DNA from: Planctomycetaceae bacterium
GTDB taxonomy: Bacteria > Planctomycetota > Planctomycetia > Pirellulales > Pirellulaceae
Length of the DNA stretch: 32,614 nucleotides
NCBI GenBank assembly: GCA_024232675.1
Contig: JAAEPL010000374.1
Coordinates: 1-32,614, forward strand
Direction of reading: 5' to 3'
The translations under genes and the position numbers were made by a program. Numbering within the stretch: the stretch's first letter is position 1; every line of letters starts with the position of its first letter. Under the pieces are notes generated by a model. The model saw only the letters and a program-made list of their open reading frames with translations, had not been told where the DNA came from and ran no database searches. This document shows, one piece after another, positions 20,010 to 29,277 of this stretch.

Positions 20010-20639
20010 TTATTCGTCTTCTTCGCCCGACTCGGTCTTCAAGACATCTTTTTGCAGTCGGTCCATGGCTCGCGAAAATCGGCTACTGGCTCCATTGGCA
20101 GTTAGATCTAGAGCCTGAGCGGCTTCTGCGTTGCTCATCCCTTCAAAAATTCGCATCAAGATTATCTCTCGATCTTTAGCCTCCATGCATTCCAGCGTGG
20201 CTTTGATCATCTTGGTTACCTCAGCCCGTGCCACCTTGCCACCCACAGAACTCACTGTATCGGCGAGTGTATCTACAATCTCAGCGGATGATTCATCGGG
20301 GTTAGCCTTCTGTGACATCGAAATTTCTTTTCGAGCATCACGTTTGCCGGCTTGGATGTGCTTTCGATGCAGTGCGATTAGACGATCATTTACGGTCAAA
20401 CGCATCCAAACGTAGGGAGACATGTCGGGGTAGTCGGCAAAGTTCCCGATCTTCTGGCTGAGAATCATATAAGCCTCCTGCAGGACATCCGTCGCATCGA
20501 TACGCCCTTTCAGACGACGATCCATACGAATGGATACCATGCGAGATAAGCGATCTCGATTGATTTCGAAAAGCTCTGCCAAGGCCGTATGGTCTTGATT
20601 CTTTAGTCGCTTTACGAGTTCATCGGCATCAGACGCCAT
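20010..20639 (-). CDS. RNA polymerase sigma factor, ECF/sigma-70 family
   Basis: 209 aa; RRLKGRIDATDVLQEAYMILSQKI (region 2), KDREIILMRIFEGMSNAEAAQALDLTANGASSRFSRAMDRL (region 4 HTH). Confidence 0.9.
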   Translation of the reverse strand: MASDADELVKRLKNQDHTALAELFEINRDRLSRMVSIRMDRRLKGRIDATDVLQEAYMILSQKIGNFADYPDMSPYVWMRLTVNDRLIALHRKHIQAGKRDARKEISMSQKANPDESSAEIVDTLADTVSSVGGKVARAEVTKMIKATLECMEAKDREIILMRIFEGMSNAEAAQALDLTANGASSRFSRAMDRLQKDVLKTESGEEDE

Positions 20640-20876
20640 AGGAAAGTGGTGGTTGGGTTTGCGGGTGGGGGAACGAAAGAGTCAGCCAGAGCCAGCACCA
20701 ATCGCTCTGTGGGCGTAGATAGCTCGCCTCCCTATTGTAAGTGAAATACTTCACCTGAAAAACTTAAAAAGGAAGTTCTGGAGTTAAAAAACGCTCACAC
20801 TCCCACAAATTTTTTCAGCAAGGCTGCGTGCCATGGCTAACCGCCGTCCAGCGGCGTGAGTGGCGACCCCAAACGC

Positions 20877-21614
20877 TCAATTTACGGGCTTACGACCGAT
20901 GAAGCGGTAGTAAGGTGATCGCACCAGAGGTATGTAGGGTATCTTGCACTTGGCTTCCAGTAAATCCACGGCTTCGAAGCGGTAATTCAAATAGGGGAGA
21001 TGCTCCGAAGAGGGATAAACACCATCAATAGCGAACCAATTTGGCCAGAATCCTCGATAAAACCAGCCGTGTTTTTTTTGGTTCGGGGCCGGAAATTTCC
21101 GCGAGACGTAAAAATCAACCACGCCAATGATCCCCCCCGGTTTCAACATTGCCAACGCATTGTCGATGGCCTTAAACCAATCGGGCATCATGGTCAGGGA
21201 ATAGGAAAAGGTGACCACATCCGCCAAACCCTCCGGCGGTCGAAACATGGTGGCATCCGCGACGTGGGTCGTGACATTTTCCCACCCGCGCTGGCGGAAC
21301 CGATCTTGGGCGACGCTCAATAATGACTCTGCCAGATCAACCACATGGATTTGCTTTATTTGATCGATGGACGCCGCAAGGTTTTCAATGTTCCATCCTG
21401 TCCCGCCGCCCATGTCGACCCACACGCCCTGTTGAGGGATGGGCACAGCCGCATACATTTCTTCACGTCCGGTCAGCAGCCGTTTCCGGAATTCGTCGTA
21501 ATCTTGGGCTTGCGCGTTATAAAAACTCTCCATGCGGTCTGCGTGGGTGGCCGCTTTGTCGCCGCGGCGAAACACCATGTGCCGGATGACTCGGAGATCC
21601 TGCCGAATGCCCAT
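20877..21614 (-). CDS. btaB: SAM-dependent methyltransferase, BtaB-like (betaine lipid N-methyltransferase)
   Basis: VWVDMGGGTGWNIENLAA (SAM-binding loop), HVADATMFRPPEGLADVVTFSYSLTMMPDW, CKIPYIPLVRSPYYRFIGRKP; adjacent to a BtaA-like gene in the same orientation. Confidence 0.82.
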   Translation of the reverse strand: MGIRQDLRVIRHMVFRRGDKAATHADRMESFYNAQAQDYDEFRKRLLTGREEMYAAVPIPQQGVWVDMGGGTGWNIENLAASIDQIKQIHVVDLAESLLSVAQDRFRQRGWENVTTHVADATMFRPPEGLADVVTFSYSLTMMPDWFKAIDNALAMLKPGGIIGVVDFYVSRKFPAPNQKKHGWFYRGFWPNWFAIDGVYPSSEHLPYLNYRFEAVDLLEAKCKIPYIPLVRSPYYRFIGRKPVN

Positions 21615-21628
21615 TTACTCTATTCCAG

Positions 21629-22888
21629 TTAAGCTGAGAGTTCAGCGATGTAGAAACTTGCGTAGGTGTGCACACGGTCTTTCGGGTGAAGCTCGCCAGC
21701 CAACTCGCTGTCATAAGTCAACATTTCGCTGACCCGGTTCATCTGCCCATTGTTCTGGACCTGCACTTGTTCGATAAAGTCGGTCCGCAATCCACCACTC
21801 CGCCACAAGATGCGGGCATCCGGTCGAGCCTTGTCGATTATCGCTTGCCACTCGGCTTCTAAATACGGGAAGAAATGATCGGAAAGCCAATCCATATGAT
21901 CCAGGAGGATGAAGCGTGAAATGGTCCCATCAAATTTTTCTAGGAAGCCTTGCACGGAATCAGTGTGGGTCGTCAAACGATCCAATTGACCTTGCTTAAG
22001 CCTGTTAAAATTTTCTTCTCTCAAATATTCAGGGCAGCACTCTCGGGTATAGCTACCATTCATGTACACCCGCCAAAAGTAATTATCCTTGATGGGCAGT
22101 TTCACAAACACACCCTCCACGCAGTCTTGGATGTACTTTACGAGCCCGCCTGGATAGTGGTCCTCGATCTGCCGCCTCTGAGCTTTGGGAACTCCCAACA
22201 TGGACATGGTGGTGTCACGGTTCATGGTGAATTTCACCAACCCCGTCCAAAACTTATCATAGAGCTCGTCATAATAAACGGCGTGCTGTTCTTCCATGGA
22301 TTGCGCGTTCAGCATGCGTTCAATTTGGGGACGCACCTTGATGACCTTGTCGATATACACGTTCATCATGCGGGCAAAAGAGCCCGAGGTACCGCGAAAA
22401 TAGAAGGAGCGTTTGGGGTTATCAAACCAGCGTATTCTTTTATCCCAAAAAGCCCGTGAACGCTCACTCAGATGGGGTCTTAATTTGGGTTGGTAAACAT
22501 TTTGCACCCCGGGATAGAAACCCTCCCCAAACATGCGAAAGAAGTCGTCGAATTCCAACTCGCGAATGGCAGCTTTCTTCAATTCCAGCAATGCGTTTTG
22601 CCGAGGATTCATATCGACGGCATAAACGTGATTAGGGCCCACCAAAGTGTAATCGAGAGCGTTACATCCGGCAGAAGTGATTACCAAAACATCATCGTCC
22701 GGAGTCAAATCGAGGGCCACGCGATCGAGCCGTGGATCTTCCCAACAAGTGTTGTAAACGAGATTATTGCCGTGAACGGTCTTGAAAACCCGCCGACTTA
22801 TCCATTCTTTTAGCGCCATGCTAACTCTACCTGGGCGTGAAGCTGATCGCAGATGAAAACGAGGGATTGTATCAACTGCTATCGTCAT
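21629..22888 (-). CDS. btaA: DUF3419 / BtaA-like S-adenosylmethionine:diacylglycerol 3-amino-3-carboxypropyl transferase
   Basis: [91 protein letters not shown]; typical BtaA motifs. Translation may start at 22819. Confidence 0.88.
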   Translation of the reverse strand: MTIAVDTIPRFHLRSASRPGRVSMALKEWISRRVFKTVHGNNLVYNTCWEDPRLDRVALDLTPDDDVLVITSAGCNALDYTLVGPNHVYAVDMNPRQNALLELKKAAIRELEFDDFFRMFGEGFYPGVQNVYQPKLRPHLSERSRAFWDKRIRWFDNPKRSFYFRGTSGSFARMMNVYIDKVIKVRPQIERMLNAQSMEEQHAVYYDELYDKFWTGLVKFTMNRDTTMSMLGVPKAQRRQIEDHYPGGLVKYIQDCVEGVFVKLPIKDNYFWRVYMNGSYTRECCPEYLREENFNRLKQGQLDRLTTHTDSVQGFLEKFDGTISRFILLDHMDWLSDHFFPYLEAEWQAIIDKARPDARILWRSGGLRTDFIEQVQVQNNGQMNRVSEMLTYDSELAGELHPKDRVHTYASFYIAELSA

Positions 22889-22930
22889 TCGGTAGAAGGA
22901 AACTACGTTTCACTGAATGACAGAGCGTGG

Positions 22931-23398
22931 TTATTGTGAAACTTTGCAGTCTCGCATGCGGTAAATCGCCATGGTACGTCCACCGATCACTAGTTCCTTC
23001 AGCTGGAAAGTGCCCTCTACGGTCACAGGACGCACCGTAAAATCGACTTCGTGGCCCTTTTCCAGTTTCACCAGAACACAGTCGTACAAAGCCGCTCCGG
23101 GGCCAAAACAACATTCTTTATTGTCACGCACCAGAATAAACTTTTGATTCCCCGACTCACGCGTCCCATTGGGCAAAATAAAGCCACGAATACTGATGCG
23201 TTTGCCCACCAGATCTTTGATTTTCTCGGTCAGTAAACCGCGTTCGAATTCCTCGCCTTTCTCCATCTCAAATTCCACATCATCGAACGTCAGATAGAGC
23301 ACATCCGATCCCGCCCCCTTAGCTTGGGCGAGGCAATCCGCAGGAAGAAGACACTGCAGAGCGAACAAAGTCAGCGTGGATAATATGATCGGGTGCAT
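22931..23398 (-). CDS. Secreted DUF3299-like protein
   Basis: Signal peptide; GKRISIRGFILPNGTRESGNQKFILVRDNKECCFGPGAALYDCVLVKLEKGHEVDF.. with diagnostic CCFG. Confidence 0.75.
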   Translation of the reverse strand: MHPIILSTLTLFALQCLLPADCLAQAKGAGSDVLYLTFDDVEFEMEKGEEFERGLLTEKIKDLVGKRISIRGFILPNGTRESGNQKFILVRDNKECCFGPGAALYDCVLVKLEKGHEVDFTVRPVTVEGTFQLKELVIGGRTMAIYRMRDCKVSQ

Positions 23399-23406
23399 CG
23401 CCTACC

Positions 23407-24105
23407 TCACTTAACCATGTCGGCATCAATCTGGTAAAAGACTTTGGGGACTTCTTTTTCTGCCGTCGGTGCTTTGTTTTTATTCAGGCGGAACTTCCCG
23501 GCAATCTTGCGGATTCCCCAACCGTAATCAATCCGTTCGTCACCGAGAATAGAGATTGCCACGACATCGGTAATTTCTGGCGCTCCGCCAAAGCAACAGG
23601 AGCCAAAATCCCCCACCAAAATGAACTTCTGGAGGTTACTTTTCTTGGCTCCAGGTCGAACATAACCGCGAATAAAAACGGATTCTCCGTCTAGCTCCAA
23701 TGCCTTTTCTGAGTAAGGCAGATCGGTGCCCTTATCGTTTTTAAGCATGCGGAAGGAAATTCTCTCATAACCTTCGGGAACTTCTGTCATATAGACATAA
23801 ACGTGGCCGGTACTGCCCAGCACCAACAACAGTAGAGAAGCCACCATGGCAAAAATCGCGGGTTTACGCCCAATCAATTCTTCCGGATATTTTTTGATAT
23901 TTGACAAAGCGATCAGGCTGAGCGCCAAGGCGATCAACGGCAGAACAACCAGCACTTTGGAAATTAAGAAGGCGATCCCTAGAAGCGCGAAAATTACCGA
24001 CGCGATGGATGACTTGTCGATCGACCGGTACTCGAATTCCTGAGAGTGCTCCGCGTCTTGCCACGCGTCGCGATCGAGGTCTTCGGAATCAATTTGCTTA
24101 TCCAT
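23407..24105 (-). CDS. Membrane-anchored DUF3299-like protein
   Basis: N-terminal TM helices (SIASVIFALLGIAFLISKVLVVLPLIALALSLIAL...), then ESVFIRGYVRPGAKKSNLQKFILVGDFGSCCFGGAPEITDVVAIS with CCFG; paralogous to the neighbouring ORF. Confidence 0.75.
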   Translation of the reverse strand: MDKQIDSEDLDRDAWQDAEHSQEFEYRSIDKSSIASVIFALLGIAFLISKVLVVLPLIALALSLIALSNIKKYPEELIGRKPAIFAMVASLLLLVLGSTGHVYVYMTEVPEGYERISFRMLKNDKGTDLPYSEKALELDGESVFIRGYVRPGAKKSNLQKFILVGDFGSCCFGGAPEITDVVAISILGDERIDYGWGIRKIAGKFRLNKNKAPTAEKEVPKVFYQIDADMVK

Positions 24106-24172
24106 GGTGTTGATCTCGCCAACGAGCCAATATGTTTTTCTATCGGCTGACTAAAAAACGTTGAATCCCTGC

Positions 24173-25807
24173 TTAGGAAATTAGACGGTGAAATGTCCCA
24201 TTCAAGACGGACCACAACAATAAAAACAAAATTCCGCAGATGCCCAATGCCGAGAGCAGCATCATGATTGCGGATGGCGTGGCCGGCACAATCACAGCCA
24301 CGGGTGGCGCGTTTGCGACCGAACGTCGGGCCAACTGCGAGTTGCCCAGATCCTGATCGCGGTCAGCAGCATCCTGCGGTTCGGACGCTGCAGAACTCGG
24401 CAGCTCAGTCGAGATATAGCGATCCACTGGTGGTTTTAGCACTAGCGATACAGCCTCCCCGGGACGGGACGTGCGAATTTCGGATTCCCCTGCGCTCAGC
24501 TGACCCTGGTCGCTGCCGCCACTGCCCTTGGATTCTTGCTTGGGTGGCGTTGAGGACTCGGGGATCGGCTTTGGTTGAGCGGGGGTGTCATCCGCGGATT
24601 CTTCCGCTTCCGAGTCATCATCCCAATCATCATCGTCGTCGTCTCCCCAATCGAGTTCCGCCAGCATCTCAGCTCGTTTGGCGGCATCGGGATCTATCTC
24701 CCTGAGTTCTTCGATGTAGGTTTTGGCTTCGCTTTTAGGGCAGGCTTGCAAATAGGAAATGATCGGCGTGCGTACCCAGCGGGTTTCATCGGAATCACAT
24801 TCCTTAAACATTTGCACCAACCGATTCATCACCGACCAATCTTCCCACCGCGCCAAATCGGGAATGACCATGTCTGCCATCTTGGGTCGATCCAGAACAT
24901 ATCTCAAAGCTTCTACGATCCGTGGCCGGGACAAAACTTCCGCTTCGGTTCCGTGGAATCGTAAAGCGCTGATCGTGGAAAAGACATCGATGTACTCAGC
25001 GTCCGGATTTTTCAGAAACGTCTCTTCAACCAAGGGAACACCAGCATCACCTTTCAGAGTCAGGTAACAAGCAATCAGCGCGTCTAGTCCTGCTTGGCGG
25101 TCTCGATCTCCCGATTTCATAACCTCTTCCAGAAAGGCGATCTCCTTGGGGCCACCGCCGCTAACACCGAGCAGAGTGTAGTAAAGACGTTTGCGGCTTT
25201 TCATAACTTCGGGATCTTTGATCCAAGCAATCAACTGGTCCTTGTCCAGAGAGTCTTTGAGGCCGCGAACATCTTCGTAAGGCGCCCGAGCAAATTCGTC
25301 ATAAGCATCGTAGGCCAGCATTGATTCGTCATTTTCAAAATAGTTGACGAAGAACGCGAGTCGCTCTGCGCCTTTTTTGGGAAGCGAATCCAGTTGCTTG
25401 AGATAATTAATCACCTCTTCAGAGACTAATTGAGGCGTAGTCCAGTTGATGGTGTCGGTTCCATTTCCCATGACCAAGAACTTCTCACCGATCTTGTGCT
25501 TATTGCTAACCACTACGGTTTCAAACACTTTGCCGACGCCCATTATTTTTTCGCCCTTAAGGACGTTCGTAATTTTGAATTTTGCCCGCGGCAACTGAGC
25601 GACATCGGCGCCCTCAGGCTTGGTTTCCAAGGAGGCGATCACGACCACGTCCGAGGTCTCGATTTGTTCCGCAAAGGTTCGCGCCACAGCGCTGCAGAAG
25701 GGGCACGAATTGGCCGGGATTACGGCCAGCAAAACCAGCACCAAGGTGGCGGCCGTCAGGGGAACCGTGAATAATTTTTGCAATGCGTTGATGGAGTTTT
25801 TGCGCAT
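24173..25807 (-). CDS. Exported or membrane protein with N-terminal CPFCSA motif, acidic linker and C-terminal TM helix
   Basis: ORF track starts at 25885; MRKNSINALQKLFTVPLTAATLVLVLLAVIPANSCPFCSAVARTF at 25807 is a better start because it gives a signal peptide. Acidic tract DWGDDDDDDWDDDSEAEESADD; C-terminal hydrophobic helix. Confidence 0.8.
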   Translation of the reverse strand: MRKNSINALQKLFTVPLTAATLVLVLLAVIPANSCPFCSAVARTFAEQIETSDVVVIASLETKPEGADVAQLPRAKFKITNVLKGEKIMGVGKVFETVVVSNKHKIGEKFLVMGNGTDTINWTTPQLVSEEVINYLKQLDSLPKKGAERLAFFVNYFENDESMLAYDAYDEFARAPYEDVRGLKDSLDKDQLIAWIKDPEVMKSRKRLYYTLLGVSGGGPKEIAFLEEVMKSGDRDRQAGLDALIACYLTLKGDAGVPLVEETFLKNPDAEYIDVFSTISALRFHGTEAEVLSRPRIVEALRYVLDRPKMADMVIPDLARWEDWSVMNRLVQMFKECDSDETRWVRTPIISYLQACPKSEAKTYIEELREIDPDAAKRAEMLAELDWGDDDDDDWDDDSEAEESADDTPAQPKPIPESSTPPKQESKGSGGSDQGQLSAGESEIRTSRPGEAVSLVLKPPVDRYISTELPSSAASEPQDAADRDQDLGNSQLARRSVANAPPVAVIVPATPSAIMMLLSALGICGILFLLLWSVLNGTFHRLIS

Positions 25808-25859
25808 AGTTAATTTCTGAAAGTGAGAGTTCCACAGGCAGCCATGGGTGCCTTCATCA

Positions 25860-27548
25860 TCAAGAACCCAAGGATTCGGCAACATCGGTTCGATAGGCGG
25901 TTACCGCAGGGTACAGCCCCACGAGAACTGCCAACAAAATGAGGCCGGGGATCAAAAACAATTCCGGTGATATTACCAGCCATTCTACCTGATCTGCCTC
26001 AAAAATGGGAATACCGGCCGCTGCCAAGTAGGAAAATACGGGGATGGGTGGAGCAAAATCGGCGAAACCGACGGCGACACCTGTTCGATCCTCCACATAA
26101 GGGCTGGCGAGGGCATTCAGGCCATGGCCAGCCACCCAACCAATCATGCCCCCTAACATCGCTAGCGTGACAGACTCCAGAAGCGTGATGGTCATGACGC
26201 GCGAGCGATTGGCCCCCAAAGCACGCATGACTGCGATTTCATGTTTCCGCTGAGACATCGAATTATAAATGCCCACCAGGATACTGATTCCAGAGACCAC
26301 GCAGATCATGACCGTCAACAACAGCAACATCCAGCGGAGTGGGTTCACGAAGTTCTCAAACAACAATGTCACTTCGCGCACTGGAGATACCGCTTGTGCC
26401 TGATCTTTCGTTCTCAAGGGTCGAAATTCTGACCAGCTCAATTGATCCTTGAGCGTGCCTTCATTGATGGCAGACATGCTCATACTGGCCCCTACATCCA
26501 TGAATTCTTCATCCTCATTGGCGGGCGTAGCACGCGTCAAGACAGCGGTCACTTCGCGTTGCTCAATCGGCAAGCGATCACGCCGCAGATTCTCTTTACT
26601 GGTTTCCTCGACAACGCCTTGCATGCCTTCCAAGCGGGGCGCGGCTTGGTCAATCATATTGACGCTGTCTGTGTCAGCCGCATGATCTTCCATCAGGAAG
26701 AAGCCTTCCATGTTGCAAAATGCAGCTCGGTCGTGAGGTAAATTGGTGTGTTCGAGGATGCCCACAATGGTAAACCCCTGTTCGTGTGTATGGGCGCCCG
26801 GCGCGTTGGGATCTCCATGAATCGGGTTAATCACATCCCCAACTTTGAGTCCCAGTTCTTTGGCCACGGTACTGCCCAACACAGCCTCAAAATAACTATG
26901 TTCCTCGTTAAATTCTTCGAACGGGCGGCCTTCGGCAAAGGGCAGGGGAGTGCGTTCCTCCGCGTCCAGAAAGATCTCTTCGAAAAACTGTGGCGTGGTA
27001 CCCACGACCCGGAACCGGTCAAGGTAATCACCGAGGTTGATCGGAATGGCCATCTCAACGAGGTATTTGGTTTTACCATCACGATTCAATCCGATCCTTC
27101 GATCATCAATCGCATGCTCGCCGCTGCGGGCAGCCTGACTCGCAAGATTGATCCAACCCGAAACGGGATTGGCGGCGGCGGCCAAGCGACTGGCAAGCAT
27201 CTCTGCTTGTTCCCTCATCAAACGCGACTGCATCGCGACAGAATAATGAAATTGCTTTTGCCGCACCTCTTCATCGCAGAATGCTAGATAGTATTCATAG
27301 GGAATATTTTCGACCGGCGAGCTTAGATAGAATACGGTATTCATCGTGACCTGCATGCCACTGCCCGACGTCGCTACGATACTGTCGAAAGAGAATGTCG
27401 AAACGCTCTTGAACGACTGTGACACCACGCCATGGACAGTCAACACTGCGACCACCAGCATCACGCCGAGGGCCATCGAAAGGATGGTCAAGACCGAGCC
27501 CAAGCCACGGTGTTGAATACTTCGCCATGCAATCTTAAATACGTTCAT
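25860..27548 (-). CDS. ABC transporter permease (MacB/LolC-like FtsX superfamily)
   Basis: MNVFKIAWRSIQHRGLGSVLTILSMALGVMLVVAVLTVHG; SQRKHEIAVMRALGANRSRVMTITLLESVTLAMLGGMIGWVAGHGL; C-terminal TM helices. Confidence 0.92.
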   Translation of the reverse strand: MNVFKIAWRSIQHRGLGSVLTILSMALGVMLVVAVLTVHGVVSQSFKSVSTFSFDSIVATSGSGMQVTMNTVFYLSSPVENIPYEYYLAFCDEEVRQKQFHYSVAMQSRLMREQAEMLASRLAAAANPVSGWINLASQAARSGEHAIDDRRIGLNRDGKTKYLVEMAIPINLGDYLDRFRVVGTTPQFFEEIFLDAEERTPLPFAEGRPFEEFNEEHSYFEAVLGSTVAKELGLKVGDVINPIHGDPNAPGAHTHEQGFTIVGILEHTNLPHDRAAFCNMEGFFLMEDHAADTDSVNMIDQAAPRLEGMQGVVEETSKENLRRDRLPIEQREVTAVLTRATPANEDEEFMDVGASMSMSAINEGTLKDQLSWSEFRPLRTKDQAQAVSPVREVTLLFENFVNPLRWMLLLLTVMICVVSGISILVGIYNSMSQRKHEIAVMRALGANRSRVMTITLLESVTLAMLGGMIGWVAGHGLNALASPYVEDRTGVAVGFADFAPPIPVFSYLAAAGIPIFEADQVEWLVISPELFLIPGLILLAVLVGLYPAVTAYRTDVAESLGS

Positions 27549-28237
27549 TTCGCTTCGTTCTTAGCCAGTGCACGTGCCACCACTTGGTTAACGTCCGACA
27601 ACAGGTCGATACGCTCAAATTGATCAGAGACTTCCCTCGAATGGGTCACCAAAATCAACGCGATGTTCTCTTCTTGGCAAGTCTTACGTATGAGATCCAC
27701 GATCTGCTGTTGATTTTGTGGATCGACATTGGCCGTTGGCTCATCCGCCAACAGCAACTTGGGGCGGTTGGCTAAGGCTCTGGCGACCGCCACCCGCTGC
27801 TGTTCACCCACGCTCATTTTGGAGGGATGGTGCGAAATACGATGAGATAGCCCTACGCGTTCCAGTAGCTTGCGTGCGCGGGCCGTATCGCGTTTCCCAC
27901 GCGCAAAAGTCATGCCGAGCACTACGTTTTCCAGCGCGTTGAAACCGGGCAACAGATTGAAAGTTTGAAAGACGTATCCAATTTTATCCGCCCGAATACG
28001 GTCCCGCGCGGACTCGCTGTATTTACTAAGCTCGACACCATCCAAAACCACTCTGCCGGACGTCGGCTTGGTGATCCCGGCGATCACGTGCAACATCGTC
28101 GTTTTACCGCAACCGCTGGGGCCAATCAGAGCAACCTGCTCACCAGCTGCTACCTGGTAAGCCGGCACATCCAAAATGGAAAGGGTTTCTCCATTGGGCT
28201 GGCGATATTGCTTTTTGATTTGATCCAGCTTGAGCAT
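27545..28237 (-). CDS. ABC transporter ATP-binding protein (LolD/MacB-like)
   Basis: Walker A GPSGCGKTT, signature MSVGEQQRVAVARALANRPKLLLADEPT, QTFNLLPGFNALENV. Likely start at 28237 (MLKLDQIKKQY); the ORF track start at 28324 is too long. Overlaps the permease start by 4 nt. Confidence 0.93.
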   Translation of the reverse strand: MLKLDQIKKQYRQPNGETLSILDVPAYQVAAGEQVALIGPSGCGKTTMLHVIAGITKPTSGRVVLDGVELSKYSESARDRIRADKIGYVFQTFNLLPGFNALENVVLGMTFARGKRDTARARKLLERVGLSHRISHHPSKMSVGEQQRVAVARALANRPKLLLADEPTANVDPQNQQQIVDLIRKTCQEENIALILVTHSREVSDQFERIDLLSDVNQVVARALAKNEAK

Positions 28238-28347
28238 GAAAGCGTCTTGCAGCGAAGAGCATATATGGAATTGGTGGCGGCAAATATCGGTTCGTAGCGA
28301 CTCATTCCTGCGCTGCCACGACAACCGCTGTTAACCCATAATGTACA

Positions 28348-28363
28348 GGTTTTCTAGAAAACC
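28348..28363. promoter_or_regulatory. 16-bp perfect palindrome upstream of the ABC/DUF3299 cluster
   Basis: GGTTTTCTAGAAAACC, about 110 bp upstream of the proposed ATPase start. Confidence 0.35.
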
Positions 28364-28559
28364 GTGAATTGCCTTTTGATGGAATACCATACGAGATTGG
28401 TCCCTGACCGGTTCGCGACCTTTCCGCCTTGTCTGGAGAATTCCCGGCGTTTAGCGCTGCAACAGCCATTCTTTTAGTACCGCTTCCTCGAAACGGTGCC
28501 TCCCACATTGAAGCGGCCGCACCGATTTGGGGGAATAAGCCGTTTTAGGCGGGAAGCGC

Positions 28560-29072
28560 TCAGGACCGTTTCATGGCTCGATCAATCTGTCGTTTCATTT
28601 CCCGTTCTTTGAGCGAGCTGCGTTTGTCATGCAGTTTTTTACCGCGGCCAACGCCAATCAGGACTTTGACGATCCCTCTGGGGTTAAAAAAGACCCGCAA
28701 GGGGACGATTGTGAGGCCTTTTTCATTCGCTCGAACTCCCAGCTTTTGCAACTGGGCGGCGTGCACTAACAACTTTCGAGACCGCTTGGGGTCGTGGTTC
28801 CAAATAGTTGCCTGTTTGTATTCGGGAATATCCGCTCCGACCAACCACAACTCTCCCTTGTTCATCCGCACATAGGATTCGTCCAGCGATAGTTTCCCAT
28901 CACGAAGGCTTTTTACTTCGCTCCCCATTAGCATGATGCCGCACTCAAGTTGCTCGCTAATTTCGTAGCGGTGACGCGCTTTGCGGTTTTCCGAGATATT
29001 TTTTTGTACCGCCCCCTGTACCGCCGACTTTTTGGCAGTTTTTGATTTTTTGCGGTTTTTAGACTTGGCCAT
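28560..29072 (-). CDS. smpB: SsrA-binding protein SmpB
   Basis: ENRKARHRYEISEQLECGIMLMGSEVKSLRDGKLSLDESYVRMNKGELWLVGADIPEY...KLLVHAAQLQKLG...GLTIVPLRVFFNPRGIVKVLIGVGRGKKLHDKRSSLKEREMKRQIDRAMKR. Confidence 0.97.
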   Translation of the reverse strand: MAKSKNRKKSKTAKKSAVQGAVQKNISENRKARHRYEISEQLECGIMLMGSEVKSLRDGKLSLDESYVRMNKGELWLVGADIPEYKQATIWNHDPKRSRKLLVHAAQLQKLGVRANEKGLTIVPLRVFFNPRGIVKVLIGVGRGKKLHDKRSSLKEREMKRQIDRAMKRS

Positions 29073-29277
29073 GGAAAGCTGCGTTCAAAGGAGAGGCGGA
29101 GGAAAGTCTGACGTTTTGGATGGTGACCCGTTGTCGAATGCGGTCTAGAATACCGGCGGGTGAAAAACCACCCTGGCCTCGACCTCCGCCGTCAACCAAC
29201 CGCGGCGGCTCACACGCCCGGCACGACGTGAATTGCCGAGCGTATTATCGTTCCTTTATTATTTAATTCGAACCACT

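Noticed and set aside
21950-22459. 169-aa plus-strand ORF antisense to btaA
   Set aside because: Shadow ORF of the well-supported BtaA-like CDS.
26748-27287. 179-aa plus-strand ORF antisense to the ABC permease
   Set aside because: Shadow ORF; the permease has clear FtsX-family motifs.
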